NCBI GenBank assembly: GCA_030043575.1
Contig: JASHXK010000252.1
Span: 1-14,168 of the forward strand
Direction: 5' to 3'
Source: Terriglobales bacterium
Lineage (GTDB): Bacteria; Acidobacteriota; Terriglobia; Terriglobales; Acidobacteriaceae
DNA length: 14,168 nucleotides
A model generated the notes under the pieces. That model had not been told where the DNA came from. It worked only from the letters and a program-made list of their open reading frames with translations, and made no database searches. Shown here in pieces: positions 1 through 7,447 of the stretch; the first letter of the stretch is position 1; each line of letters begins with the position of its first letter. The translations under genes were made by a program, and so were the position numbers.

Positions 1-88
1 GACTTCCACCGTGTGAAATTCGCATTCAGATGTAGAAACCTATTGCTCGCCTTGCTTTTCCGCAAATCCCAATCCCAAAAAGCACGTG

Positions 89-104
89 AAAACTGGCCAG
101 TTTT
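89..104. repeat. 16-bp perfect palindrome AAAACTGGCCAGTTTT
   Basis: The sequence AAAACTGGCCAGTTTT equals its own reverse complement. As RNA it could form a 6-bp stem with a GGCC loop; as DNA it is a good dimer-binding shape. It lies 53 bp past the stop codon of the minus-strand kinase gene. No poly-U tract follows outside the stem, so an intrinsic terminator is not well supported. An operator or a recombination site is equally possible. Confidence 0.6.
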
Positions 105-124
105 GGTGACGAATTGGTGACGAG
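103..124 (+). repeat. Tandem 11-bp direct repeat TTGGTGACGA(A/G)
   Basis: Two consecutive units, TTGGTGACGAA at 103-113 and TTGGTGACGAG at 114-124, differ only in the last base. The first overlaps the right end of the palindrome by two bases. Helical-period tandem repeats beside a palindrome are found at recombinase attachment sites and at operators. Neither role can be shown here. Confidence 0.55.
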
Positions 125-156
125 TTTGGCATTGTACGGGGTGATAGACCTATGCC

Positions 157-2943
157 TTAGTCGGGTGCTGGAACGCGCGTCCGCAACTCGCGAAACCACT
201 CGGTCACAATGTCGAGTTCGGGTGTGGAGAGGCTCTCCGCCAGCTTGCGCACGCCGATGAATTCGCCGTCGGGGCTGACGCTGAAAACTGCAGTGCGCGG
301 CGGCAGGCGCACTGCCATGGTGGTCCGGCCGATGTTGCCAGTGGCGGAATCGAAAACAACCTGCATCACGGCATCACCAGCCGAGTAATAGAGGCTCTTG
401 CCGTCGTGGCCCCACATGGGACGTACTCCGCCACCAGCGGAGACCACGCTACGGAGACCTTCGCGGCCGAAGGGCTGGACATACACTTCCTCGCTGCCGC
501 TTTCATTGGATACAAAGGCCAGCCACTTGCCGTCGGGAGAGAACATTCCTTCCTGCTCGTTGAAGCGGGTGGCGATGAGCGGGCGCGGAGTATGGGCGCC
601 GTCGAGCGGCACCACATAAATGTCGGCGTTGGCCCCGGTCCACTGGGTGAAGGCGAGTAGCTTGCCGTCGGGAGTGGTGGAATCGGGAAACTGCGTGGTG
701 TCGCCACTGGTGAGGCGTTCTTCAGGCCCGCCATTGACCGGGCGCCAGAACAGGTTACGGGTCCGGTTGGAGCGGGAGTAGATCACGTGGGACCCGTCGC
801 CGGACCAGATGGCGGTCTGATTGTCTCCGCCGGCGAAGGTGAAGCGGGTCAGGACGCCGCGGGCGCGGTTGAGCAGCCAGATGTCGTCGTTGGCGGCGCG
901 AACCGTTATAGCGAGGTTCTGCCCGTCGGGCGATACTGCCGGCTCATCAAAAATACGCGGGTTCGGCGATAGAACACGCGGTGCGCCGGAATGGCTGACT
1001 GCAATGACCTCGCTAGTGTCGCTCTGTATCGGTCCGCCCGGGGCATAGGCGAGCACTCCATTGCTGGAAACCGCCAGCGCCACATTTCCGGCGTTCTGGC
1101 TCAACATGCCGCCACGGAGAACTTCCACCGGAGCGCCCAGGGCCTTGAGCCTGGCGGCATCGAACGGCATGGCAAAAAATGAGCCAACACGCGCGTAAAG
1201 CAGATGCCCGGAGGGCAGGTATATGCCGCCTGAGCCACCCTCGACAAGGGTTACGCTCTCGTGGGTATCGAGGCGATAGGCGAAGATCACGGCGTCGTCG
1301 TAGCTGGTGACATTCAACGGACGGCGGGTAAGCAGCACCGCTTTCCCGCCGGGCAGGAGTTGGGGCGACTGATAGTCAGCGTCTTTCGTGGTGTCCACCC
1401 TAGCCATCAGTTCCGGCTTGCCTCCGCTGGCGGAGACGCGCATGAGGTCCCCTGGAGTGAAGTAGATAAAACCGTCGGGCGCCCAGTAGGCTCCGCCCAT
1501 GAAGATGTCGCTGATTTCGCAGATCACGACGGGCGCGCCGCCTCCGAGCCTCGCTTTCCTCATGAAGCCCTTAGAGAACCAGCCTAGCCATTGGCCGTCC
1601 GGCGAAAAGAACGGGTTGACGGCTGCCTCGCTGCCAGGGACGAGTTCTGCCGCGGACTGATCCATGCGACGTACATAGAGTGCCGTGGTGGCGGCGATAC
1701 TCTCTGACCCAATGTCGGTAAGCACGCGTGAGGAAAATCCGGATGCTGCCGCTGCGTCAGTTATCCCCGTTGGGCCTGGTGAAGATCCATTGTTGCCTGC
1801 TCCTGGCCGCACGGGACTGAGTGCCGCCACGTAGGCAATGGCCGAACCATCGGGTGCGATTGCCAATGTCGGCGTGGGATTGGGCAGCGCCATGGGCGCC
1901 TCTTTGGGAAGAGAGATGGAGAAGCGCATGACGGGACTGGATGGTGGTGCGGGTCGGGTCCAACGGGTGACGAGTGCCACGATGCCGGCGCCCGTGAGCA
2001 GTGCAACGAGCGCGGTGGCGGATGCGATTCGATTCGTAAGACGCCGGACCGTGGCCTTGGCAGGATCAGCCTCGGTGTTCGCAATCATGTTCAGTTGCAA
2101 CACGACATCGTGCACCGCGGACCAGCGTTGTTCGGGGTCTTTCACTAGGCAAATGGCGATGGTTTGCTCGAGGGAGGGCGGAACCACGCGCGCGGCTGCG
2201 CTGATTGGGGCGGGATCCCTTTCGAGAATTGCGCTGGCGACGCTGAGCTGGCTCTTGCCTTCGAAAGCGCGCTTGCCGGTCACCATCTCGTATAACACCG
2301 CGCCGAAAGCGAAAATATCGCTGCGCGCATCGGCTTCCTTGCCCTCGATCTGCTCCGGAGCCATGTACTGGAACGTGCCCACGATCGTGCCCTGTGTGGT
2401 CAGGGGATGAGCATCGACGGGGTTGGACTGAGTCATGTTGAGGCCGGAGGAAGATGGGGCTATGGGCGGCGTCGCTTTCGCCAGTCCAAAATCCATCAGC
2501 TTGGCGCCGGCTTTTGTCAGCATGATGTTGCCTGGCTTCAGGTCGCGGTGAACCACTCCCGTGCGGTGAGCTTTCTCGAGGCCCCGGCCGATCTCGATGC
2601 CGTATTTCAGAACCTGCTGCAATGGCAGCGGACCTTTGCACAGGCGGTCGGCGAGGGTTTCGCCCTCAAGAAACTCCATGACGAGATAGTCCGTCCCGTT
2701 CTGATGTCCGACATCGTAGAGCGTGCAAATGTGGGGATGGTTTAGCGATGAGATGGCCCGCGCTTCGCGCTCGAAGCGCTGCTTGGCTCCCGAGTTGGAA
2801 GAGAGATGAGCGGGCAGGATCTTGACCGCAACCGTGCGGTCGAGGCGCGTGTCTCGGGCGCGGTAGACTTCACCCATCCCGCCTGCGCCTAGCGGCGACT
2901 GAATTTCATACGGACCGAGTTTGGTGCCCGAGATGAGCCCCAT
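157..2943 (-). CDS. Membrane-anchored Ser/Thr protein kinase with PD40/TolB-type beta-propeller
   Basis: A predicted 928-aa transmembrane Ser/Thr kinase of the Hanks (PknB-like) type. Numbered from the ATG, the cytoplasmic kinase domain spans about 10-285. It has the glycine loop GAGGMG (19-24), lysine of VAVK (K41), HRDLKPGN (132-139), DFG (151-153), APE (195-197) and the D of the SDIFAFG helix (209). All catalytic residues are present, so it should be active. One hydrophobic helix follows (about 307-327). The rest, about 340-915, is an extracytoplasmic propeller marked by repeated [SAT]PDG turns near 363, 447, 488, 671, 757, 802 and 890. This architecture is common in Acidobacteriota; the ligand is unknown. 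A longer ORF begins at TTG 2955, but ATG 2943 matches the usual start just before the GPYEI strand. No Shine-Dalgarno precedes it, and a TATAAT lies 11 bases upstream. An unusual Ala/Gly/Ser/Pro-rich stretch (about 376-415) interrupts the first propeller blade. The next gene upstream is on the same strand but about 266 bp away, so this is probably a separate transcript. Confidence 0.93.
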   Translation of the reverse strand: MGLISGTKLGPYEIQSPLGAGGMGEVYRARDTRLDRTVAVKILPAHLSSNSGAKQRFEREARAISSLNHPHICTLYDVGHQNGTDYLVMEFLEGETLADRLCKGPLPLQQVLKYGIEIGRGLEKAHRTGVVHRDLKPGNIMLTKAGAKLMDFGLAKATPPIAPSSSGLNMTQSNPVDAHPLTTQGTIVGTFQYMAPEQIEGKEADARSDIFAFGAVLYEMVTGKRAFEGKSQLSVASAILERDPAPISAAARVVPPSLEQTIAICLVKDPEQRWSAVHDVVLQLNMIANTEADPAKATVRRLTNRIASATALVALLTGAGIVALVTRWTRPAPPSSPVMRFSISLPKEAPMALPNPTPTLAIAPDGSAIAYVAALSPVRPGAGNNGSSPGPTGITDAAAASGFSSRVLTDIGSESIAATTALYVRRMDQSAAELVPGSEAAVNPFFSPDGQWLGWFSKGFMRKARLGGGAPVVICEISDIFMGGAYWAPDGFIYFTPGDLMRVSASGGKPELMARVDTTKDADYQSPQLLPGGKAVLLTRRPLNVTSYDDAVIFAYRLDTHESVTLVEGGSGGIYLPSGHLLYARVGSFFAMPFDAARLKALGAPVEVLRGGMLSQNAGNVALAVSSNGVLAYAPGGPIQSDTSEVIAVSHSGAPRVLSPNPRIFDEPAVSPDGQNLAITVRAANDDIWLLNRARGVLTRFTFAGGDNQTAIWSGDGSHVIYSRSNRTRNLFWRPVNGGPEERLTSGDTTQFPDSTTPDGKLLAFTQWTGANADIYVVPLDGAHTPRPLIATRFNEQEGMFSPDGKWLAFVSNESGSEEVYVQPFGREGLRSVVSAGGGVRPMWGHDGKSLYYSAGDAVMQVVFDSATGNIGRTTMAVRLPPRTAVFSVSPDGEFIGVRKLAESLSTPELDIVTEWFRELRTRVPAPD

Positions 2944-2954
2944 GCGTGACCGCA

Positions 2955-2960
2955 ATTATA
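2955..2960 (-). promoter_or_regulatory. Candidate -10 box TATAAT of the kinase-propeller gene
   Basis: Read on the minus strand, a perfect TATAAT ends 11 bases before ATG 2943. A start site 6-8 bases downstream would leave a leader of only about 4-6 nt. This fits the lack of any Shine-Dalgarno and suggests a near-leaderless mRNA. No good -35 hexamer lies 16-18 bp upstream, which keeps confidence modest. Confidence 0.4.
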
Positions 2961-3209
2961 GTCTGCATAGAACAGTTGCACGAGGATGCGTCGTTCTGGA
3001 TGGTCGGCCATCGGAAGCTAACCAGAAGCGGACTTCGAGGAAGTCAGACGCAACTTCCCACAAGCTGACTTGGGGGACAATTGGTGGAAGTTCACATCCG
3101 CGTATAGGCCGTTATACGTCAAGTTGCCGTCACGCTGGCTTCACAGGTGCAATCACGCCGCAGCGTTCGTCTGGCAAGTCAAACCAAAATTCACGTACCG
3201 AGCCACGCG
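2961..3209. other. Intergenic region between two same-strand kinase genes
   Basis: No gene is seen. The region would carry the end of the winged-helix kinase transcript and the upstream control region of the kinase-propeller gene. It contains an inverted repeat CGTATA-6 nt-TATACG at 3101-3118, about 160 bp upstream of ATG 2943. No convincing U-tract terminator follows the TAG at 3210-3212. Confidence 0.5.
3101..3118. repeat. Inverted repeat CGTATA-N6-TATACG
   Basis: Perfect 6-bp arms (3101-3106 and 3113-3118) flank GGCCGT. The 12-bp centre-to-centre arm spacing suits a dimeric regulator, but arms this short may occur by chance. It could be an operator for the kinase-propeller gene (inference). 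Confidence 0.35.
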
Positions 3210-6200
3210 CTAGTCCAGCTTCGCGTACTCGGCTTTGGCTTCTTTGTAGATTGGGACCTCGGGGTCGGCATCTTTCCAGAGGGTGAGGAAGTCCTGATAG
3301 GACCTGCGCGCCGCTGCCTTGTCGCCCATCATCACCTGCGCGCGGCCAAGTTGCAGATGAGCGAGGGCTCCTGTGACGGAATTGAGGGCTATACCCGGAT
3401 GGTCGGGAATTTTCTGGAACTCCGTCGCCGCTTGCTGTCCTTGCCCCAGGTTCAGATATGCCAACCCGCGAAGATATGCGGGGATAAGATAGAAGTACAA
3501 GCTGTTTTCGTAGGGAAGCACTTTTTCTAGATGGATAATGGCTTTCCGGGGTTGAGCCCGTTGTAGTTCCACCGCTGCACGAATGCTTGGTAACCAGAGG
3601 TTTTGAATCAGAGTGTCCGCTGGATGTTCGCGGCTAATCTCATCAGCGATGCTCGCTGCTCGATTGCCATCTCCGACTAACGCCATTGTCAGCAAGATAA
3701 AGAAGGGCTCTCCTTCGGGTCGCGGTGCACTACCTTCAAGTATCCTTAGCGCTACGTCAGAATTTCCAGAGAGGGCGTGTGGAATAGCTCGCCAACCAAA
3801 GAACTCATTAGTCGAAGCCGGGAGCAGATCATGTTTTCCGGCAAAGTTCTCTGCGTTTTGCCAAAGCTCGTCGGCCTTGCGTAACCGTCCGTGATATTGC
3901 GCGGCCATAGCTACGTCCGTGAGCAACAAGTGTTGAAATACGGGGTCAGCTACGCTGGAGCCTGCCGCTTTGGTCATTTCGGCATCATCATTCTGGAGAA
4001 AAGCTATTCTGAATCGTTGAAATGCCAAGTTGCCGACTTCGACGTTGTGAGAACTCGCGGCTCCGAGAGCAGTTACGGCGTCGTCGAGGCGATTCATATT
4101 GATATAAGTCGTAATGATGTCTTGATAGGCGATCAAATCATTAGGATCGATCCGAATTGTCTCTTTGAAAAGAGCCTCGGCCTCAGCATACCGGCCGACG
4201 CTGGCAGACAGGGTTCCGAGGTTAGTCAATGCAATGAGGTCGCGCGGATACTCCCCCAACCAGTCCTTGTAAACGGAAGCAGCTCTATCCAGGTCGCCTA
4301 TGGCCATGTGATAGTAGGAGGCTTCGATCGTAAATCGGTCACGTTGCCCCGTCCGTTCACGCAACTGGAGCGCTCGGCTCAGGTATTCCGATTGCAGCGT
4401 GTCGTTTCCGATGTCGCCATACATAATGCCCAAATAGGCGCCCGCCAGCGCGAAGTTCGGGTCGAGGTCGAAGGCTTGCTTATATAACGGCAGGGCCTCG
4501 CTCGGTCCAGCCGTCATGCGCGCTTTCTCCGCCGCGCTGAAAGCCTGTAGGGCTTCGATCGACGAACTTGTCGCCTCGTCCAAGGGCTTGCTGAATCGCG
4601 CCAGCGACGCCGCGGGTTCTCCTAATTTCGCTCGCAGGTTGGCGGCTACGTTGCCCAGAGTTCTGACCACCACGGCACGGGTTTTCGCATCGGCGCTGGC
4701 ACTGGCGAAGGTCTTGCCGGTCGTGCAGTTCGCCGCCTTCAGCTCAATGCGATAATCATTTCCCTCGTCGTTAATGGATCCGGTTACCACCGCTGCACTG
4801 TTCGTATGTACGCATACATCGCCAGCCAGCGCGGGCGTGAGCCGCTCGTCCTCGGGCTGGTTCATCAGCTTTAAAGCGCCGCGCACCTTATCGGGACTAA
4901 GCACGTCCAGAAATGGTGTCTGCCCCAGTTCGCTTTCGAGAGCCAGCTTCAGCGCGTCGTCGAAAGCGGCATCACTGGTATGGTTCTCGAAAGCGGCGAC
5001 TACCAGGGTTTCACCTGGAGTCAGCTGCTCAGAGTCATGCAACCGCCAGTAAAGCAACGCACCCGTTAGCGTGAGGAGGCAGGCAACGGCAACCAGCCAT
5101 CTGCCGGCATGGCGAAATCCCTCGGTTCCTGAAAGCTCATGCTCTGCCCTGATGCCGTACAGCGCTGTCCTCACGTCGGCAGCGGTTGGGCAGCGTTTCT
5201 CGCGGTCCTTCTCGAGTGCCTTGTTGATGACAACTTCGAGGCCGGATGGGAGTTCGCGATTTAATTCGCGCGCAGGAATAGGCGGCTTGTGGAGCACGGC
5301 TTCATGGACACTTGTGGCAGTCTCTCCGCTAAATGCCCGCTGACCAGTGGCCATCTCGTAGAGCACGAGGCCGAACGAAAACAGGTCGGTACGAGCATCC
5401 AGCTTCTCGCCGCGAACCTGCTCGGGCGACATGTAGCCAGCCGTCCCCATCGCCGCGCCAATGCGGGTGAGCGTTGCGTCCGGCGAAACCAATCTGGCTG
5501 GCTGTGGCGCGGCGGCTGTGCCGTCAGGTTGAAGCTCCAAACCATCGCTTTCACTTTCCTTAGCCGCGCTGACCAGCTTCGCCAGCCCAAAGTCGAGAAT
5601 CTTCACCTGCCCGGTGCTGGTCAGAAAGATGTTCGCCGGCTTGATGTCGCGATGGATGATGCCTTTGTCGTGCGCGGCCTGTAGGCCATCGCATATCTGG
5701 ATGGCGATATCGAGCAACTCGTCGAGCGTCAGCTTTTTGTGGTCTACGGCAAGCGCGGCCAGGCGATCGCGAAGCGTCTCGCCCTGCAGCAACTGCATCA
5801 CGATGAACGGCTGACCGAGGTGCTCTTCCACCGCGTAGATAGTGCAAATATTGGAATGATCGAGCGATGATGCCGCTCGCGCCTCGCGCTCGAAACGCTG
5901 CAGTGCGACCGTGTCCCACAACATCTCCTCCGGGAGAAACTTCAGCGCGACGCGGCGACCGAGCTTCAGGTCCTCGGCCTCGTACACCATGCCCATTCCG
6001 CCGCCGCCGATGACTTCCAGCACGCGATAGTGCGAAACCTTCTTGCCGATCAGGCTGGTGGAATCGATCCTATCCCGTGGCAGTGAAACTGAATTGTCGC
6101 GGATGGGGACTTCGTCGCGCGGAGACCTGGCGGTTTCGATCCATTCCACAGGCACCATGAATCGATAGCCCCGGCGCGTGATCGTCTCGATGTACTTCGG

Positions 6201-6530
6201 CTCGTCGGCGGAGTCGCCTAAAGCGCGCCGCAGAACCTTAATCGCAGTGTTGATTCCGTGCTCGAAGTCGACGATGGTGTCGTTGGGCCAAAGCTTCTTC
6301 TGGATTTCTTCCCGCGTAACTAGCTTGCCGGCCCCCTCAACCAGGACCGCAAGCACCCGAAAGGGCTTCTCGCCCAACTGGACGGTCTGATCCGGGCCCA
6401 GCAACTCTCCGGTTCTGAGGTCGAAGTCGAAGCCTCCGAAGCGGACACGAGCTGGCGCGGTATGTTCCACGAGGTGTGTTTGGTTTGGACGGAGTGTACT
6501 ACCGATGTAACCGAGTTCCAATAGTGTCAT
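3210..6530 (-). CDS. Winged-helix DNA-binding / Ser/Thr kinase / TPR transmembrane fusion protein
   Basis: About 1106 aa from the ATG. Residues about 27-127 form an OmpR/CadC-type winged helix: the VRFGGFDFDL strand, LGEKPFRVLAVL, and the recognition-helix and wing region DFEHGINTAIKVLRRALGD to ITRRGYRF. A Hanks-type kinase follows at about 168-460. It has GGGGMG (175-180), VALK lysine (K197), HRDIKPAN (293-300), DFGLAK (313-318), SPE in place of APE (368-370) and DLFSFG (382-387). One membrane helix is at about 478-495. Residues about 510-640 resemble the TolB/FlgO-like segment (VVAAFENHTSDAAF...) of CadC-family TPR sensors. TPR repeats run from about 660 to the C-terminus, with an ending (YQDFLTLWKDADPE) familiar from acidobacterial kinase-TPR proteins. 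DNA-binding and kinase domains should both be cytoplasmic and the TPRs outside. The reading frame is open to TTG 6557, but ATG 6530 is preferred as the nearer ATG; neither has a strong ribosome site. Divergent from the exported-protein gene at 6768. Substrates and DNA target are unknown. Confidence 0.92.
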   Translation of the reverse strand: MTLLELGYIGSTLRPNQTHLVEHTAPARVRFGGFDFDLRTGELLGPDQTVQLGEKPFRVLAVLVEGAGKLVTREEIQKKLWPNDTIVDFEHGINTAIKVLRRALGDSADEPKYIETITRRGYRFMVPVEWIETARSPRDEVPIRDNSVSLPRDRIDSTSLIGKKVSHYRVLEVIGGGGMGMVYEAEDLKLGRRVALKFLPEEMLWDTVALQRFEREARAASSLDHSNICTIYAVEEHLGQPFIVMQLLQGETLRDRLAALAVDHKKLTLDELLDIAIQICDGLQAAHDKGIIHRDIKPANIFLTSTGQVKILDFGLAKLVSAAKESESDGLELQPDGTAAAPQPARLVSPDATLTRIGAAMGTAGYMSPEQVRGEKLDARTDLFSFGLVLYEMATGQRAFSGETATSVHEAVLHKPPIPARELNRELPSGLEVVINKALEKDREKRCPTAADVRTALYGIRAEHELSGTEGFRHAGRWLVAVACLLTLTGALLYWRLHDSEQLTPGETLVVAAFENHTSDAAFDDALKLALESELGQTPFLDVLSPDKVRGALKLMNQPEDERLTPALAGDVCVHTNSAAVVTGSINDEGNDYRIELKAANCTTGKTFASASADAKTRAVVVRTLGNVAANLRAKLGEPAASLARFSKPLDEATSSSIEALQAFSAAEKARMTAGPSEALPLYKQAFDLDPNFALAGAYLGIMYGDIGNDTLQSEYLSRALQLRERTGQRDRFTIEASYYHMAIGDLDRAASVYKDWLGEYPRDLIALTNLGTLSASVGRYAEAEALFKETIRIDPNDLIAYQDIITTYINMNRLDDAVTALGAASSHNVEVGNLAFQRFRIAFLQNDDAEMTKAAGSSVADPVFQHLLLTDVAMAAQYHGRLRKADELWQNAENFAGKHDLLPASTNEFFGWRAIPHALSGNSDVALRILEGSAPRPEGEPFFILLTMALVGDGNRAASIADEISREHPADTLIQNLWLPSIRAAVELQRAQPRKAIIHLEKVLPYENSLYFYLIPAYLRGLAYLNLGQGQQAATEFQKIPDHPGIALNSVTGALAHLQLGRAQVMMGDKAAARRSYQDFLTLWKDADPEVPIYKEAKAEYAKLD

Positions 6531-6591
6531 CTCGCTATTGCTTCGTGGTGAACCCAACGGGCAATGGACATCAGCTATGCATATTTAGCTT

Positions 6592-6634
6592 CAGTCACTT
6601 CCAGCAATCACCTCCAACTCACCAGCAACTCACC
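6592..6634 (+). repeat. Phased direct repeats of CAA(C)TCACC
   Basis: Two exact CAACTCACC units (6615-6623, 6626-6634) are 11 bp apart. A close copy CAATCACC lies 10 bp earlier (6605-6612), and a weaker cagTCACtt begins at 6592. All are on one face of the helix in the divergent promoter region. The motif appears as GGTGAGTTG in the direction of the winged-helix kinase gene. Confidence 0.55.
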
Positions 6635-6753
6635 TCGCGTGCATTGCTCATAAATCCTCTCGAACGCACACTGGCTGCAATTTGAACGCTCCCACAGGCT
6701 AGTCGACTGAAAGGTCCCGCCGACTCGCTGCCATCGAGACAGACAAATTGAAA

Positions 6754-6760
6754 GAGAGGA
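6754..6760 (+). promoter_or_regulatory. Ribosome binding site GAGAGGA deciding the start at 6768
   Basis: GAGAGGA lies 7 bases before ATG 6768. The next in-frame candidate with a classical signal peptide, ATG 6834, is preceded by GGGGA directly abutting the start. That spacing is too close for good initiation, so 6768 is preferred. Confidence 0.6.
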
Positions 6761-6767
6761 ACAAGCT

Positions 6768-7301
6768 ATGCCAGAGAAACCGATGCTACTTAGGCTTTTC
6801 CTGGGAGCGGCCGCTAATCCCCATAGTCGGGGAATGAAGAAGCTAACGAAGGCTTGGTCGCTGCTGCTGCCCAGTTTGCTGCTCGCGATACCCACCCTCG
6901 CTCAGCAGAACTTCAACATCCAAACCGGTCAACCCGTTAACTTTGCGACTCTCGTGCTGCATGTGCAAGGGCAGCCCATCAACGTTTATGAATTCACTGT
7001 CTCCCTCTATCCCATGAACACGCCTCCACCCTGGCCCGCCGGCCTGTGGCTCTATACATACGTCGAGGCGGATTCCGGCAGTGGCACCAACAAGTCCAGT
7101 TGGGGGCAAGGCGAGTGGTGCCGCTGGTGGATCAATGAAGTTGCAATGCTGGAACAACAGAATCCGCAGCAACTTCCCTATCCGTATTTCGAGATCAACT
7201 TGCCGACAAATCTTGTGCTGATTCAAACCGACGAAGGGATTCTGGTTTATCCCGCCGGTAGCGTGACCTGCTGGCAGGCCAGCAACGATTACGCACCGTG
7301 A
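6768..7301 (+). CDS. Exported protein of unknown function (177 aa)
   Basis: I do not recognise the family. Residues 23-45 form a classical Sec signal (MKKLTKAW, then a Leu-rich core ending IPTLA), with likely cleavage after A45 before QQNF. In the annotated start this signal is preceded by 22 extra residues, as the only good ribosome site serves ATG 6768. The mature part is about 132 aa, rich in aromatic residues, Pro and beta-branched residues (PPPWPAGLWLYTYVEAD, EWCRWW). It has just two cysteines (C118, C168), which could form one disulfide. It looks like a small beta-rich envelope or extracellular protein. The gene is divergent from the winged-helix kinase and 146 bp upstream of the HAF-like repeat gene on the same strand, so it may share control with either. 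An overlapping minus-strand ORF was judged a shadow. Confidence 0.75.
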   Translation: MPEKPMLLRLFLGAAANPHSRGMKKLTKAWSLLLPSLLLAIPTLAQQNFNIQTGQPVNFATLVLHVQGQPINVYEFTVSLYPMNTPPPWPAGLWLYTYVEADSGSGTNKSSWGQGEWCRWWINEVAMLEQQNPQQLPYPYFEINLPTNLVLIQTDEGILVYPAGSVTCWQASNDYAP

Positions 7302-7431
7302 GTTCCCCGGACGGCCCCGAGACAATGCCAGACCTGAGGATGCTCTTGAGGCTGGTCAACTGATGAGCGATTCCGACCGTTCTCGCAACGTGAAGGTAAT
7401 TCGTTACACCGACAGCAAACCAACTCTACAC

Positions 7432-7438
7432 AGGAGGA
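7432..7438 (+). promoter_or_regulatory. Strong ribosome binding site AGGAGGA
   Basis: AGGAGGA sits 9 bases before ATG 7448 and fixes the start of the repeat protein in preference to the inner methionines at residues 12 and 27. Confidence 0.75.
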
Positions 7439-7447
7439 AAGAGCACG

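Larger units (their letters stand above)
1..156. other. Intergenic flank at the window edge
   Basis: No gene is visible between the window edge and the end of the kinase-propeller gene. The stretch contains a perfect 16-bp palindrome (89-104), followed at once by an 11-bp tandem direct repeat; both are listed separately. There is no clear U-tract terminator for the gene ending at 157, and no tRNA could be folded by eye. Confidence 0.6.
6531..6767. promoter_or_regulatory. Divergent control region with phased direct repeats
   Basis: This 237-bp gap must hold promoters for the minus-strand winged-helix kinase and the plus-strand exported protein. Its most distinct element is a row of related units: cagTCACtt (6592-6600), CAATCACC (6605-6612), CAACTCACC (6615-6623) and CAACTCACC (6626-6634). 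They start 13, 10 and 11 bp apart. OmpR-type winged helices bind tandem direct repeats with this helical spacing, so autoregulation by the adjacent gene is plausible (inference). No -35/-10 pair stands out clearly in either direction. Confidence 0.45.

Noticed and set aside
1838..2410. 190-aa plus-strand ORF
   Set aside because: Fully antisense to the kinase-propeller gene; no ribosome site or family motif; a shadow of GC-rich coding.
2066..2641. 191-aa minus-strand ORF
   Set aside because: Alternate frame inside the kinase domain, which is certain from its catalytic motifs; Arg/Ser/Pro-rich noise.
3891..4487. 198-aa plus-strand ORF
   Set aside because: Antisense to the TPR-coding region of the winged-helix kinase; no recognisable domain.
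6843..7325. 160-aa minus-strand ORF
   Set aside because: Lies opposite a gene with a signal peptide and a good ribosome site; the reading looks like a coding shadow.
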